NCBI GenBank assembly: GCA_003353945.1
Contig: PIVM01000014.1
Span: 1-64,000, forward strand
Source: Gammaproteobacteria bacterium
Lineage (GTDB): Bacteria; Pseudomonadota; Gammaproteobacteria; Pseudomonadales; PIVM01
DNA length: 64,000 bases
Direction of reading: 5' to 3'
Every line of letters starts with the position of its first letter. Position 1 is the first letter of the stretch. Both the position numbers and the translations under genes were made by a program. A model generated the notes under the pieces. The model had not been told where the DNA came from. It saw only the letters and a list, made by a program, of their open reading frames with translations, and ran no database searches. Shown in pieces: positions 48,297-58,676 of this stretch.

Positions 48297-48370
48297 TCCG
48301 CCGCCAGTTTAGTATACATTTTCCAGGGCCTTCGTGAACTCCATCGTTAACAGCAGGTAATAGACAGAAT

Positions 48371-49390
48371 ATGACAAAAACGCGTTATTTGACCGGCATT
48401 ACCACCACAGGTACTCCGCATCTTGGCAATTACGTCGGTGCGATTCGTCCGGCGATTGAGGCAAGTCACGACCCCAATATTGAATCTTTCTATTTTCTGG
48501 CTGATTACCACGCCATTATCAAATGCCATGACCCGGAACAGATTAAACAATCGACCTGTGAAATTGCAGCTACGTGGTTGGCATTGGGGTTGGATACCTC
48601 TAACTCGGTCTTTTATCGTCAGTCGGATATACCGGAGATTATGGAGCTGACCTGGATTTTAACCTGCATGACCGCCAAGGGCTTGATGAACCGCGCCCAT
48701 GCTTATAAAGCCTCTGTGCAGGACAATGCAGACAGCGGCAGCAAAGATCCGGACAAGGGGATTACCATGGGGCTTTTCAGTTATCCCGTATTGATGGCGG
48801 CGGATATCTTGATGTTTAACGCTGAAAAAATTCCAGTGGGGCGGGACCAGATTCAACATGTGGAAATGGCGCGTGATATCGCACAACGGTTTAATCATCA
48901 TTTTGGCAACATTTTTACACTGCCGGAGGCGGTGGTGGATGATAGTGTGGCTGTTTTATCCGGGTTGGATGGGCGCAAAATGAGTAAAAGTTATGGTAAT
49001 ACCATTGCGCTGTTCGATACGCCCAAAAAATTAAAAAAATCGATCAATAAAATAAAAACAAATTTACTGGAGCCGGGAGAGCCAAAGCTCGTTGATGACT
49101 CGACAGTATTTGAAGTGTGGGAAGCGTTTGCCAATGAAGAGCAAACAGAGTATATGCGCGAGCAATTTGCTGCGGGCATTGCTTGGGGACAAGCTAAAAA
49201 AGAACTGTTTGCACTGATTGATGATCAGATAAAAGAGGCGCGGGAGCGCTATTTTGAGCTAATGGATAATCCTGTTTTTGTTGAAGCGCAGCTGCAGGCA
49301 GGTGCAGAGAAAGCCAGGGCCCATAGTGCTCAGTTATTAGATCAAGTACGCGAAGCCATTGGTATTGTGCCTATCAAAGGAGCCTGCTGA
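48371..49390 (+). CDS. trpS: Tryptophanyl-tRNA synthetase
   Basis: Class I synthetase of 339 residues charging tRNA-Trp. The ATP-binding HIGH-like motif is [13 protein letters not shown], the KMSKS loop is [13 protein letters not shown], and the tryptophan-site region [14 protein letters not shown] is intact. Family length is normal. It is preceded by a suitable ribosome site (AGCAGG). Confidence 0.97.
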   Translation: MTKTRYLTGITTTGTPHLGNYVGAIRPAIEASHDPNIESFYFLADYHAIIKCHDPEQIKQSTCEIAATWLALGLDTSNSVFYRQSDIPEIMELTWILTCMTAKGLMNRAHAYKASVQDNADSGSKDPDKGITMGLFSYPVLMAADILMFNAEKIPVGRDQIQHVEMARDIAQRFNHHFGNIFTLPEAVVDDSVAVLSGLDGRKMSKSYGNTIALFDTPKKLKKSINKIKTNLLEPGEPKLVDDSTVFEVWEAFANEEQTEYMREQFAAGIAWGQAKKELFALIDDQIKEARERYFELMDNPVFVEAQLQAGAEKARAHSAQLLDQVREAIGIVPIKGAC

Positions 49391-49497
49391 TTTGTTGTTG
49401 AACTGAGATCAGTAATTTCCAGACTAATCCTTGCTCTTTTCACCAACCCTATTCGCCGAAAAAACAGGGAGGAGAGGTCTATATAATAACCTTACCG

Positions 49498-49516
49498 AAA
49501 AAGCCTACGGTTGTAG
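49498..49516 (-). terminator. Terminator overlapping the acyltransferase 3' end
   Basis: Reading leftward, CCTAC, a four-base loop and GTAGG form a five-pair stem followed by CTTTTT. The hairpin contains the last codons and the TAG (49505-49507) of the minus-strand gene, so terminator and coding end are merged. Confidence 0.6.
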
Positions 49517-50644
49517 GAGTTCCGCAGTTTTCTCAGCCTTAGGTTTTCTTGCCGCTAAACGGCTTAATATTAAATTGCGTGAGGGTGACTCTACGTAGTG
49601 ATAAACAAAAGCTGCTGCCAGATATGATGTAGCTGTGTACGCAAGTATAAAGCCAATACTGGCAGCATTGCCGTAGCTTGCAATTTCCGAGGCAGAAAAG
49701 TAGAGCGTTATCCAGACGAAAATCATACCGTGGACCATATACAATGCATAGGATATTTGGCCACCGTAAACCATAGAGGGTTTTACCAGAAGATGATTAA
49801 AACTTAAATGGTTTCTCGCAGAAGCTAAAATAAGCCAGGAAAATAGCGGTACGGCCCAAATGAGAGAGATATCTATACAAAAACTGATAATCAAAAACGG
49901 TACGATTAGCCAATGCCAGAATTTAATTGCTGGAGGTTCTGTTCGGTTTTTTTCTGGCGAAGCAAAGAACAATTTATGTAGTAAAACTCCCATAGAAAAC
50001 TCGAAGAACAACCTTATAAGCCCCACGTCTCTGGGGGCAAAATCAAATTGATAACGAGCAATCAACAACGCGGTGATCAGCAGAACATAGCTTAATACCA
50101 GTAGTGCCATAATAGATCGGTAAGAGGTGGCGCGGCTAAATACAATCGCCAGAAAGGGGAAAAGCAAGTAAGCAAACCATTCCGCGCTGATAGACCATGA
50201 TACATTATTCCAGTTATGGGGCATGGGTAGTTCCCAGGCTTGAACCAACAGCAGATTTGAGATGAACCCTATCAGCGTGTAATCTTCCTTGTCAGGGTAA
50301 TCCACGCCCCCCTGGTAAAGAGTAAAAACTGCGAGTCCCAAGGTTAGTAACGTAAACAAATGCACGGGATACACTCGTGCCAGACGCTTACATAGAAATA
50401 GAAAATAATCCTTGGACTTTATTTCCCGAAAGGTGTCAGAGTAATTGTAGGAAAGAATAAAACCGCTAAGAATAAAAAACAGATCGACACCAAGATAACC
50501 ACCACCAAAAAAGAGCCATAACATGTTCCGAAACTCTGGAAACATATCATGGACGTAGATAATTTCGATATGGTAAAGCAATACAAAAGATGCGGCGAAA
50601 AACCGTATTCCAGTTAGCGCAGTGATTTCTGGCTTAGCTTGCAT
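49505..50644 (-). CDS. Acyltransferase 3 family (OafA/YrhL-like) membrane protein
   Basis: Integral membrane protein of 379 residues with about ten hydrophobic segments. The catalytic His-containing N-terminal motif is TGIRFFAASFVLLYH with FFILSGFILSYNY, and SISAEWFAYLLFPFLA corresponds to the family box. Members transfer acyl groups to sugars of LPS, exopolysaccharide or Nod-like molecules, or to cell-wall components. There is no SGNH C-terminal domain. It is a solitary gene without sugar-biosynthesis neighbours, so its acceptor is unknown. An unusually AT-rich, 680-base non-coding stretch lies upstream. Confidence 0.87.
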   Translation of the reverse strand: MQAKPEITALTGIRFFAASFVLLYHIEIIYVHDMFPEFRNMLWLFFGGGYLGVDLFFILSGFILSYNYSDTFREIKSKDYFLFLCKRLARVYPVHLFTLLTLGLAVFTLYQGGVDYPDKEDYTLIGFISNLLLVQAWELPMPHNWNNVSWSISAEWFAYLLFPFLAIVFSRATSYRSIMALLVLSYVLLITALLIARYQFDFAPRDVGLIRLFFEFSMGVLLHKLFFASPEKNRTEPPAIKFWHWLIVPFLIISFCIDISLIWAVPLFSWLILASARNHLSFNHLLVKPSMVYGGQISYALYMVHGMIFVWITLYFSASEIASYGNAASIGFILAYTATSYLAAAFVYHYVESPSRNLILSRLAARKPKAEKTAELLQP

Positions 50645-51324
50645 ATTATATTATTTCTTTTTGCATTTATTTATTATGTTATCGATGCTTCTGTCGATAT
50701 ATTAGCGTTGCGGTTAATGATATCGCTTAATAGAGGAGCGAAACCTAAGCTGAGTAAAGTTTATACTAGAGACTTTACTAAAGGTCAATCTTATATTTGT
50801 GACTTTATGGCCAGTTTTACTGGTTTATTAATATTAAATACCTTTAGTGACAAGCGGATAGCGCTTATTCAAATACGCGTCATTTTCAGGGTCAGGCGCC
50901 AACGTCGCTATTAACGTCGCTAAAATGGCGAGATCAAAAAAACCATAAACACACTTTTTTGAAAATCTACCTTGCTCAAAAATTTCTTCATTTTACCAGA
51001 GAACCAGCAACTTGGGCACGACACATAAGAATAGTCCCACAGCGAATCTACGCTAACCCCCACGCTATGAAGCTGGCCTTGGTATTACCCGGGATTTTGA
51101 ATTCAAATTCGGCCATTTTAGCTGAATTGTGCATTTGGCAATCTTGCAAATTTATTCTGAACTACTTGACGCGGGATAAAATCCCCCATAAACTTCCCTG
51201 TAAACGAGGGAATAATTCCCTTTTTGATGATTTTTGGTGAAGTGCATGTACAGGGCTGTTGGGGAATCCTATTATCGACAGGATGATAATAGGGCGTTGC
51301 AGCGGTTGATAAGGGATTCGTTGA
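50645..51324. other. 680-base intergenic stretch with small repeats
   Basis: No credible gene. Visible elements: AGTAAAGT (50753-50760) inverted to ACTTTACT (50772-50779) with an 11-base spacer; AACGTCGCTA twice (50901 and 50913) at a 12-base period, flanked by CGCCA and TGGCG; and the promoter-like sequence at 51166-51194. The rest is AT-rich. It separates a minus-strand gene and the plus-strand beta-propeller gene, so it should hold both promoters. An sRNA cannot be excluded. Confidence 0.5.
51166..51194 (+). promoter_or_regulatory. Possible sigma-70 promoter of the beta-propeller gene
   Basis: TTGACG (51166-51171), a 17-base spacer and TAAACT (51189-51194) match a sigma-70 promoter at most positions. 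It is 130 bases before the gene, leaving a long leader. Confidence 0.4.
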
Positions 51325-53814
51325 ATGAGCAGGTTAATAGTGATGAATGCAAATAAAATGAAACAGATAGGGATAAGCTTGGTTGCTTTGACCGTTGGTT
51401 TGACCGCTTGCAGCGGCAATAATCATTCCGATGAGGAAACGGCACAAATGCTGGTGCAGGCGAGTTCATCAGCGGAATTTACTGAACATCTAAAATCCAG
51501 TTTTAGGGAAATGGGCTCCTTAAACTCTAATCAGAACTATGGCAATGGTCCTGTATTGGAAACGCCAGGAATGACTCGATCAGAAATAGCTGTTGACGAA
51601 GCGTTTGATGGCGATCTAGCCGCCAGTACGGGGGATGCTGCGGATAATTCTTCAACGAATCTGATTGAGGCTGGCGTTGATGAGGCGGATTTAATGAAAT
51701 TTGACGGCCACTATATTTTCACAGTCGAGCAGCCGAGTATACCCTTCAATTGGTGTGGCACTGAAGCGGGTCTCGCTGATGCGGATTTCGTTAATGATGG
51801 AGTTTCTGCAACCGTAGGCAATGACGCCAGTCTTCTTCCCTATTTTAATCCAAACCCCGCAGAACCGGCGCGTATCCATGTGCATCGAGCTTCAGAAAAT
51901 CCAGCGACTGCAGAGTGGGTAAGCAGTATTGAGCTGTCAGAAAAAGGTCTCACAACAAAGGGCATGTATCTCAGTGGAAGTCGTGAACAAAACGCCGTAC
52001 AGGTGGTGAGTGTTAACACCAGTTACAGTTATGGTTGGAGCGCATGGGCTGAGAATGCTAAATGGGAGGGAGGAAAAACATCAATCCATTTTCTTAATGC
52101 GAATGATCCAACTGCACTGAGAGAAACACAGAAGCTGGAGTGGCAGGGTTATTATCTGGATAGCCGAGTTGTGGATGGCGTGCTGTATGTGGTTTCAAGG
52201 CATACACCGATGTTGGATAGTTTTCGGTATTACCCCAATACACAAGAGCAGGAAGAGGCGAATCTGGCATTAATCGAGGCGCTGGATATCAGTGATATTT
52301 TGCCGGCGCTAATTATCAATGATGGTGAAGAACAGCAATTGGTATCGGCAGAAAATTGTTTTGTGCCTGCTCTGGATGAAGAGGGTTATTGGCCGTCACT
52401 GATTACCATTACCGCTATTGACTTAGAGAATCCATTGGCGCCAAGTTCCAGTTGTGCCATGGCAAGTGGGGCAGGTTTATACGCATCACCCAGCGCGCTG
52501 TATTTAACTCAAAGTGTATACAAAGATAATACGTCCAATACGCGTATTCACAAGTTTGCCTTTACATCGGCTGGGGCAAATTATCGTGGCAGTGGTGAAG
52601 TAGAAGGTTCTTTTGGTTGGAGCGCTCCTGCCGCATTTAGAATGAGTGAACGGGAGGGTTATTTGCGCGTGTTGACGACGACAGGAAACTGGGGTGATTT
52701 CAAACATCATTTAACTGTGTTGGCAGAAACGAGCGAGACGAATGAAAACAATTCAGAATCTGATGCATTGAGATTATCAGCCGTAGCCACCCTGCCCAAT
52801 GATGACCGTCCTGAAAAAATGGGTAAACCCGGAGAGGATATTTACGGCGTTCGATTCCTGGGAGATCGCGCTTATGTGGTGACTTTTCTTCGAATGGATC
52901 CGTTGTATGTGCTGGATTTGTCTGATCCGAGCGATCCGTTTATTGCGGGTGAATTGGAAATTCCAGGGTTTTCTGAATACCTGCAATTGCTGGATGAAGA
53001 CAGTCTATTAGGTATAGGGCGAAGTGCCAGTAATGACATTCAGGTCAGTATTTTCGATGTGTCCGATGCGGCGAATCCGCAATTGGCCAATACGGTTATA
53101 GCGGGTCAGTATTCCAGTTCTGCCTATGATTATCATTCCATTGCCTGGGTGCATGATTCCGATGCGGGACAGACCAAATTTACCTTCCCTGTGGGTCGAT
53201 ATGCCAGCGGTGATTGGAATAATTGGCAGGGGGGATTGGCCTATTATGAGATTGATACCTTGAATAATGAATTTACAACACAAGACTTTATGAAAATTTT
53301 TCACGCGGATTTGTCGCCTTGGCGCCTGGGATTAAACGGTAGCGCAAGAAGCCTGATTCAAGGTGATGCACTGCATTACATCAACGAGCATCTTGTCTGG
53401 TCAGCGCTGCAATCTGACGTGACCGATGTTGTGGGGCCGCAAGGCCGATGGGCGCTTGCAACCAATTTTACATCCAATTTGGCGGACATTATTTCAACCG
53501 TAACATTTTCTGACGATACACAGTTATCTCTTGACGGAAATCATCTGGTCTTGAATTTTATGAGTAGCGCATGTTCAGGTGACTGGTTCTTGTATCTGGA
53601 TTCTTCTTTCAAAGAAAGTGAGCCGGTGCAGGTGGACGCGAAATTGCGTAACGAGCCCGATCCGTTGGTAGTGTGCGCTGAAGTGATGGTCGAACAAAAC
53701 TTGAGATTCAGCATGGATCAATTGAGATCGCATTATCAGCGAAGTTATCAAACGCAAACAGGCACTATACGATTGAATTTGGATGGAGGAGCGAAGATAG
53801 AGTATAGCTTTTAA
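51325..53814 (+). CDS. Beta-propeller domain lipoprotein
   Basis: Secreted lipoprotein of up to 829 residues. After a hydrophobic stretch, the lipobox LTAC (VGLTVGLTAC-like context) precedes a Ser/Asn linker. The body carries the PF09826 (Beta_propel) hallmark STNLIEAGVDEADLMKFDG and repeated strands such as GEDIYGVRFLGDRAYVVTFL followed by DPLYVLDLSDPSDPF. That family is usually an extracytoplasmic binding or scaffold protein; its role is unknown. Several Met codons precede the signal (51325, 51343, 51358), so the true start is uncertain. It is convergent with the TonB receptor downstream. Confidence 0.85.
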   Translation: MSRLIVMNANKMKQIGISLVALTVGLTACSGNNHSDEETAQMLVQASSSAEFTEHLKSSFREMGSLNSNQNYGNGPVLETPGMTRSEIAVDEAFDGDLAASTGDAADNSSTNLIEAGVDEADLMKFDGHYIFTVEQPSIPFNWCGTEAGLADADFVNDGVSATVGNDASLLPYFNPNPAEPARIHVHRASENPATAEWVSSIELSEKGLTTKGMYLSGSREQNAVQVVSVNTSYSYGWSAWAENAKWEGGKTSIHFLNANDPTALRETQKLEWQGYYLDSRVVDGVLYVVSRHTPMLDSFRYYPNTQEQEEANLALIEALDISDILPALIINDGEEQQLVSAENCFVPALDEEGYWPSLITITAIDLENPLAPSSSCAMASGAGLYASPSALYLTQSVYKDNTSNTRIHKFAFTSAGANYRGSGEVEGSFGWSAPAAFRMSEREGYLRVLTTTGNWGDFKHHLTVLAETSETNENNSESDALRLSAVATLPNDDRPEKMGKPGEDIYGVRFLGDRAYVVTFLRMDPLYVLDLSDPSDPFIAGELEIPGFSEYLQLLDEDSLLGIGRSASNDIQVSIFDVSDAANPQLANTVIAGQYSSSAYDYHSIAWVHDSDAGQTKFTFPVGRYASGDWNNWQGGLAYYEIDTLNNEFTTQDFMKIFHADLSPWRLGLNGSARSLIQGDALHYINEHLVWSALQSDVTDVVGPQGRWALATNFTSNLADIISTVTFSDDTQLSLDGNHLVLNFMSSACSGDWFLYLDSSFKESEPVQVDAKLRNEPDPLVVCAEVMVEQNLRFSMDQLRSHYQRSYQTQTGTIRLNLDGGAKIEYSF

Positions 53815-53934
53815 AAATTACTTTCGTGGTCTGTAAGTTGCGCCTACCTAATGTGCAAGAATTGCTTTGAGAATAATCAGCATTTATTGCACATTAACGC
53901 AGGCGGCGTGTTACAGGATCAGTAGAAAGAACTG

Positions 53935-56004
53935 CTATAGAGTCCCTTCAATACTCAGATACACCGAGCGGGGTTCGCCGACGAAATAGCGATCTCCACC
54001 GAAGCTACTGTAATCGGCTCTTTCTGCGTAATCGCGATCGGTCAGATTAGTTAAGCGCAATGTGGCAGACCATTGGCTAGATATTTTTTGGCGGATACGC
54101 AGGTTGATCAGCTCATGGCCTTCATAACTATGCAGGTTATCGGCATCGGTATAGTGCTTGCCCATATGCACCCATTCCAGTTCAGCGCGGCTGTCTTGCT
54201 GATAGTTCCAGCCCAGCTGTGCACTGCCCATATGTCTCGGTGCGGTGTCAATATCCTTACCTTTTAACGGTAGATCTGAACCATATAACTCAATATTGTT
54301 TTCGTACTGATGCCGAGCGAAACTGACATTGCCTGAGATATCCATACTTTTTGGCAATTGATAGTGAAGCGCTAGTTCGACACCTTTATGACTGGTTTTG
54401 CCAATATCTGCAAAATGGCGATCGCTGCTGACCTGAAAAATGTCATTTTTCTTTTTCATATTATACAAAGTCAGTTCGTAGAAGAGATCGTTTGCTTGAT
54501 GGCGAGTGCCCAGTTCCACGGAATTGATTTCCACGGGATCATGATCAGTGTTTATATCACCTTGTTGCAGGCGAAACAGTTCGGTGGTTTGAGGAGCTCG
54601 GTAGCCTTGCGTCAGGTTGGCAAACAAGGACTGTTGATCACTCACATGATAAATGGCGCCAATATTGGGTGACCATTCAGAAAAACTTTCAGTCGTATCT
54701 GCAGGACGTGAAATGCGACAGTCAGCTGCTGCAACACTGATATCACAGGCTGAACCATCGCTTAATTGGTTTTCGTAGTCATAGCTCGTGTGTTCAAAAC
54801 GGATGCCAGCGGTTACTTCCGTTCGGTTACCTGTTTTCCAATGTCCCTGGGCAAAGCTGGCAGCAACCACAGCATTCACATCATAATTATAGTGAGCACC
54901 CTCCGGTCTGGTAGGGCTAAAGGGATCGTATTGGGTTTCCTTTAGATAGCCATCGGTATATTCCAGATCAAAACCACTAATCCAGCGATAGTCATTGCCG
55001 GTGTCATGGTACAGGGCACTTTGTAAACCGACGCTTTGATGTCCGTTCTCTTCAACCGGTTGCCAGGGGAGAAAATGCATTAAAAATTCCATATCGGTGT
55101 CACGTAAGTAGGGAGTGACGATGAAACGGCTTTGTTCGTCAATTTGCCAGGCAAAACGACTGTTCAGATGCAGCGAGCGCACATCGCGATAGGCTTCTGG
55201 GTTATCATTGGACTTATTGTCAATGGCATCGTCTTTGTATGCTTCGGCCCCTTCAAGATAGCTGGCGGTTTCCTGGTTTAAATTGATTGCTCGCAGATTG
55301 GTGGTGATATCCATATTGTCCGTACGGTAGTTATGGCGAAACCCCAGTTTCTGTTGATCAAAGCCGGAGTCATCTTTATACCCCCCATCACTGACACCGT
55401 TTAGACTGAGTCTGTAGCCCTGTTGCCCCACGGTATTGCTGTAAGAAAATTTGCCTCGGTAATAATCGTGAGGGCCACCCTCAAGAGACAGTCGTGTTTC
55501 GCGCTCAGTTGAGGGGGCTTCGCTGATGACATTGATAATGCCATGCAGCGCGTTGGATCCGTACAGTGCTGAGCCGGGTCCTCGGATCATTTCAATCCGA
55601 TCAGCCTGTTCCCAGTTGGCATGCAGTAATTGATTCATATTGCAAAAACCGGTTGCACGCAGAGGGATGCCATCTTCGGCCATAAAAAATGAACCGCAGC
55701 TACCAGGACCCGTAAATACCGCTGAGCGAATGGCCGTCAGGTGTTCCTGGCCGTTGGCTCGGGTGATCCAAACGCCGGGTGAGCGCTGCATAATCTCATT
55801 GATATGGGTGGGGGATGTCATTTTCAGACTGTCACGGTCAATTAAACTGATATTGCTGGATTGGTCTCGCATTGCACTGTCATCACGGTTGGCAGTGATG
55901 ACCATGGTTTCCAGAGGAGGGGGGGAAACCGGTGTTATGTCGCTGGCGAATACGGGAGACGCAATAAAGCAAAAGAAAATGGGCAGGGGCTTGGCTTTTA
56001 TCAT
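53935..56004 (-). CDS. TonB-dependent outer-membrane receptor
   Basis: Outer-membrane protein of 689 residues. A signal peptide (LPIFFCFIASPVFA) is followed by a TonB box (ETMVITA), the plug domain (MQRSPGVWITRANG, then EMIRGPGSALYGSNALHGI) and a 22-strand barrel ending DRYFVGEPRSVYLSIEG with an aromatic-containing last strand. A pair of cysteines in the plug (SCGSFF and TGFCNMNQ) is unusual. The ligand could be a siderophore, haem, vitamin B12 or a carbohydrate; no transport partner or Fur site was recognised nearby. Confidence 0.92.
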   Translation of the reverse strand: MIKAKPLPIFFCFIASPVFASDITPVSPPPLETMVITANRDDSAMRDQSSNISLIDRDSLKMTSPTHINEIMQRSPGVWITRANGQEHLTAIRSAVFTGPGSCGSFFMAEDGIPLRATGFCNMNQLLHANWEQADRIEMIRGPGSALYGSNALHGIINVISEAPSTERETRLSLEGGPHDYYRGKFSYSNTVGQQGYRLSLNGVSDGGYKDDSGFDQQKLGFRHNYRTDNMDITTNLRAINLNQETASYLEGAEAYKDDAIDNKSNDNPEAYRDVRSLHLNSRFAWQIDEQSRFIVTPYLRDTDMEFLMHFLPWQPVEENGHQSVGLQSALYHDTGNDYRWISGFDLEYTDGYLKETQYDPFSPTRPEGAHYNYDVNAVVAASFAQGHWKTGNRTEVTAGIRFEHTSYDYENQLSDGSACDISVAAADCRISRPADTTESFSEWSPNIGAIYHVSDQQSLFANLTQGYRAPQTTELFRLQQGDINTDHDPVEINSVELGTRHQANDLFYELTLYNMKKKNDIFQVSSDRHFADIGKTSHKGVELALHYQLPKSMDISGNVSFARHQYENNIELYGSDLPLKGKDIDTAPRHMGSAQLGWNYQQDSRAELEWVHMGKHYTDADNLHSYEGHELINLRIRQKISSQWSATLRLTNLTDRDYAERADYSSFGGDRYFVGEPRSVYLSIEGTL

Positions 56005-56237
56005 GATTGGAGCTCTTGTTTGTCATGGTCTAATTTTGCAAGCAAGGATGGTAGGCAAAACCACGATAATCACAAGCTGCTCAAGTCAAATTTTACAGAT
56101 ATTGCCGGTATTGAGGATGCTTTGACTTCCAATTGCCAAACAGGCTGAGCTGACTTCAGTAAAAACATCAGTTTAGAGAGAAAAGCAGGCAAAATGGTCT
56201 ACGCTATAAGAATGAGTCAACTCAGAATAATATTGGT

Positions 56238-58676
56238 ATGAATTTAAAGGAAAATTTTCAAAATAGCACACAGGCATACTTCTCTGTACTGATCAAAAAG
56301 CTGTTTGAGAAGTTTGATCAATACTTGTTTGATCAAGCGGAAAAAGCGGGCAGCAATAAAGATCAGACGCGCTATTTTGAGGCGATGAAGGATTTCAGGC
56401 AGAAGTCCGATGAGATGGCATCGCGTTATCAGGCGTTTTTGAAGCAAGGGATTGAAGATTTTTATGCCGATCGTGAAGATACGGTCGAAAAGTTTTGCTA
56501 TGCACCTGACGAGTTGTCATTGATTGATAAGGATGTGTTAGAGGATGAACTGGCCATCTCCATTATTGCCAGCAGGGCCAGTACACAATATGCAGAATCC
56601 CTGTGGAAGCTCAATCGACGTTTGGCGGTGATCCGAGGGGGTAAAAAGGCAGATGATGAAACCAATCCCTGTGGACCTTCCCACTTATGCAATGCACTTC
56701 AGCATGCAGCTAAAATTCTTGATATCGACAATGCCATAAAGATTCAGCTTTACAAGTTCTTTGGTAAAGTCGTTATGCCTCGCGCTGGGGAGTATTATGA
56801 AAAGGCTAATCAGCATTTTGTAGATAGCAGTATTCTGCCCAATCTTCAGTTTGAAATTGCCAAGGCTGCTGCGGCTTCCCAGGCTCAAGGAACAGTACCT
56901 GATGTTAGCGCTGAACAACAGACAGCAGAGGGAGGGAATGCTGGTTATGGATTGGCTAATCCCCAGCAAGAGATGCATCAGCAGGAATTGCTATCAGCGA
57001 TTCGTGCATTGCAGAGTGCAGAGCATCAGCAGGGTGTGAGGAGTGAAACGGCTGGGGGGGCTGATTACGGCAATATTCAGATTGGTGGAACCAGCGAGAC
57101 GAATAGTGTACGTGCCATGGATTTTGCTTTTGCCCTGAGTGCGATGCAACAGAAGCTGCATTTAGCAAAGACCGGTTTTTTTAATCCGGCCAAACCAGTG
57201 GAGACGGTCGAAAACACGTTTGTTGAACAACTCAATAAACTTAGCACTGGAAGTGGCCGCAATAATATCACGACAGATGATGCCGATACGATTGATCTTG
57301 TGGGCATGTTGTTTAAGTACGTGCTGGATGATCCAAAGTTGCCAGACGTAGTTAAGTCACTGTTGAGTCATCTGCATACGCCGATGTTAAAAGTGGCCTT
57401 GATTGACAAAAACTTCTTTGCGATGTCTTCACATCCGGCCAGACGCTTATTGAATTTGTTGGCAGAGATAGGCGTGCGCTGGGTAAATCCCGAAAAGGAC
57501 GACAAGGTCGTATTTCCTAAGTTACGGGCGACTGTATCGCGAATTTTGGAAGAATTTATCGACGATTTAACCATTTTTAAAGAGCTGTTGGGGGAGCTGG
57601 AAGAGTATGCTCAGACCTTAGAGAAGAGGGCTGAACTGGCGGAAAAACGCAACACGGAAGCGGAAAAAGGTTTGGAGAGGCTTGCCCAGGCCCGCAGCCA
57701 GGCAGTTGCCGAGATTCGCAAGCGTATGGATGGACATCAGATTCCGCTACCCATTTGCGAATTGCTAGAGAAGCCCTGGACTGATTTCTTAGCGTTTCAT
57801 CTTTTGCGTCATGGAGATGAAGGCAAGACGTGGGTGTCGGCTATAAAAGTGGTTGATGGTGTCATCTGGAGTGTTGAGCCGAAATTTTCAGCGCGGGATG
57901 TGGATAAGTTTAAAGCCTTGCAGGAAAAACTGGATAAGGCGATCAGGCAGGGCTTAAAAGCCATTGGCTACGATGACCAGGCAAGCAAAGAAGTACTCCA
58001 TGAGCTGAAACAGGCGCAGGAACTGGCACTGGAGCAGGTTGAGCAAGGTGTCAATAATGTCGTTGCGGAACATGAAGCGGCCGTTAAAACAGATGCAAGT
58101 GTTTGCAATGAGAACATTGGAGTTGGTGATCTGGAGCAGACGGATAGGGGAAGGGGTGATGAGCGTGATCAGTTGGTTGCACCTCAGTTGATTCGCAGAA
58201 ACAATGAGTTGAAAAGTCAGTCATCACCGGTTACGGAGGATGGTTCTGAAAGGCCTGAAGCTGTGTTGGACAAGCAAGTTGCAGAAGCTGATATCTGTGA
58301 TAAGGCTCAAGCCAGTGATAAGACTACAGCAATTACACGTCAGCTAGCTCGACAGAAGGGAAGTGCTCGTGTTGTTGACGGTGAGTTGGGTGAGATTCAC
58401 ACTCAATTGAAACATGTTGAGTTTGGTACGTGGTTTGAATTCAGTGATGAAGACAATAATAAATCAGAAATGCTAAAGCTCGCATGGTTTAGCTCTATCA
58501 GTGATCATTACATGTTTGTGAACCAGGCGGGGATGAAATCGGCAGTGAAAACACAATTGGAATTAGCCGAGGGAATTCACACAGGTTTGATAAAAATCGT
58601 TAAAGAACAAGCCAAATCTTTTGTGGAGCGTGCGTTAGAGTCGATTCTTGGTCACCTAAAACCATCCGCAGCATAG
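56238..58676 (+). CDS. DUF1631 family protein
   Basis: Large soluble protein of 812 residues. The DUF1631 signature is spread over its N-terminal half (FEKFDQYLFDQAEKAGSN, then YRFMKD-like helices and LLRDLAEIG-like region HPARRLLNLLAEIGVRWVNP). A coiled-coil stretch with Glu/Lys heptads lies near 440-480, and the acidic linker (590-690) is low-complexity. The C-terminal 120 residues (GTWFEFSDEDNNKSEMLKLA, then HYMFVNQAGMK) resemble the PilZ-like domain that ends many DUF1631 proteins. Function is unknown; a link to c-di-GMP binding is suggested only by that domain. Solitary gene. Confidence 0.8.
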   Translation: MNLKENFQNSTQAYFSVLIKKLFEKFDQYLFDQAEKAGSNKDQTRYFEAMKDFRQKSDEMASRYQAFLKQGIEDFYADREDTVEKFCYAPDELSLIDKDVLEDELAISIIASRASTQYAESLWKLNRRLAVIRGGKKADDETNPCGPSHLCNALQHAAKILDIDNAIKIQLYKFFGKVVMPRAGEYYEKANQHFVDSSILPNLQFEIAKAAAASQAQGTVPDVSAEQQTAEGGNAGYGLANPQQEMHQQELLSAIRALQSAEHQQGVRSETAGGADYGNIQIGGTSETNSVRAMDFAFALSAMQQKLHLAKTGFFNPAKPVETVENTFVEQLNKLSTGSGRNNITTDDADTIDLVGMLFKYVLDDPKLPDVVKSLLSHLHTPMLKVALIDKNFFAMSSHPARRLLNLLAEIGVRWVNPEKDDKVVFPKLRATVSRILEEFIDDLTIFKELLGELEEYAQTLEKRAELAEKRNTEAEKGLERLAQARSQAVAEIRKRMDGHQIPLPICELLEKPWTDFLAFHLLRHGDEGKTWVSAIKVVDGVIWSVEPKFSARDVDKFKALQEKLDKAIRQGLKAIGYDDQASKEVLHELKQAQELALEQVEQGVNNVVAEHEAAVKTDASVCNENIGVGDLEQTDRGRGDERDQLVAPQLIRRNNELKSQSSPVTEDGSERPEAVLDKQVAEADICDKAQASDKTTAITRQLARQKGSARVVDGELGEIHTQLKHVEFGTWFEFSDEDNNKSEMLKLAWFSSISDHYMFVNQAGMKSAVKTQLELAEGIHTGLIKIVKEQAKSFVERALESILGHLKPSAA

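Noticed and set aside
50639..50914. A 91-residue plus-strand open frame upstream of the acyltransferase gene
   Set aside because: It starts inside the acyltransferase start region, has no ribosome site and no recognisable domain. It is probably a chance frame in AT-rich DNA.
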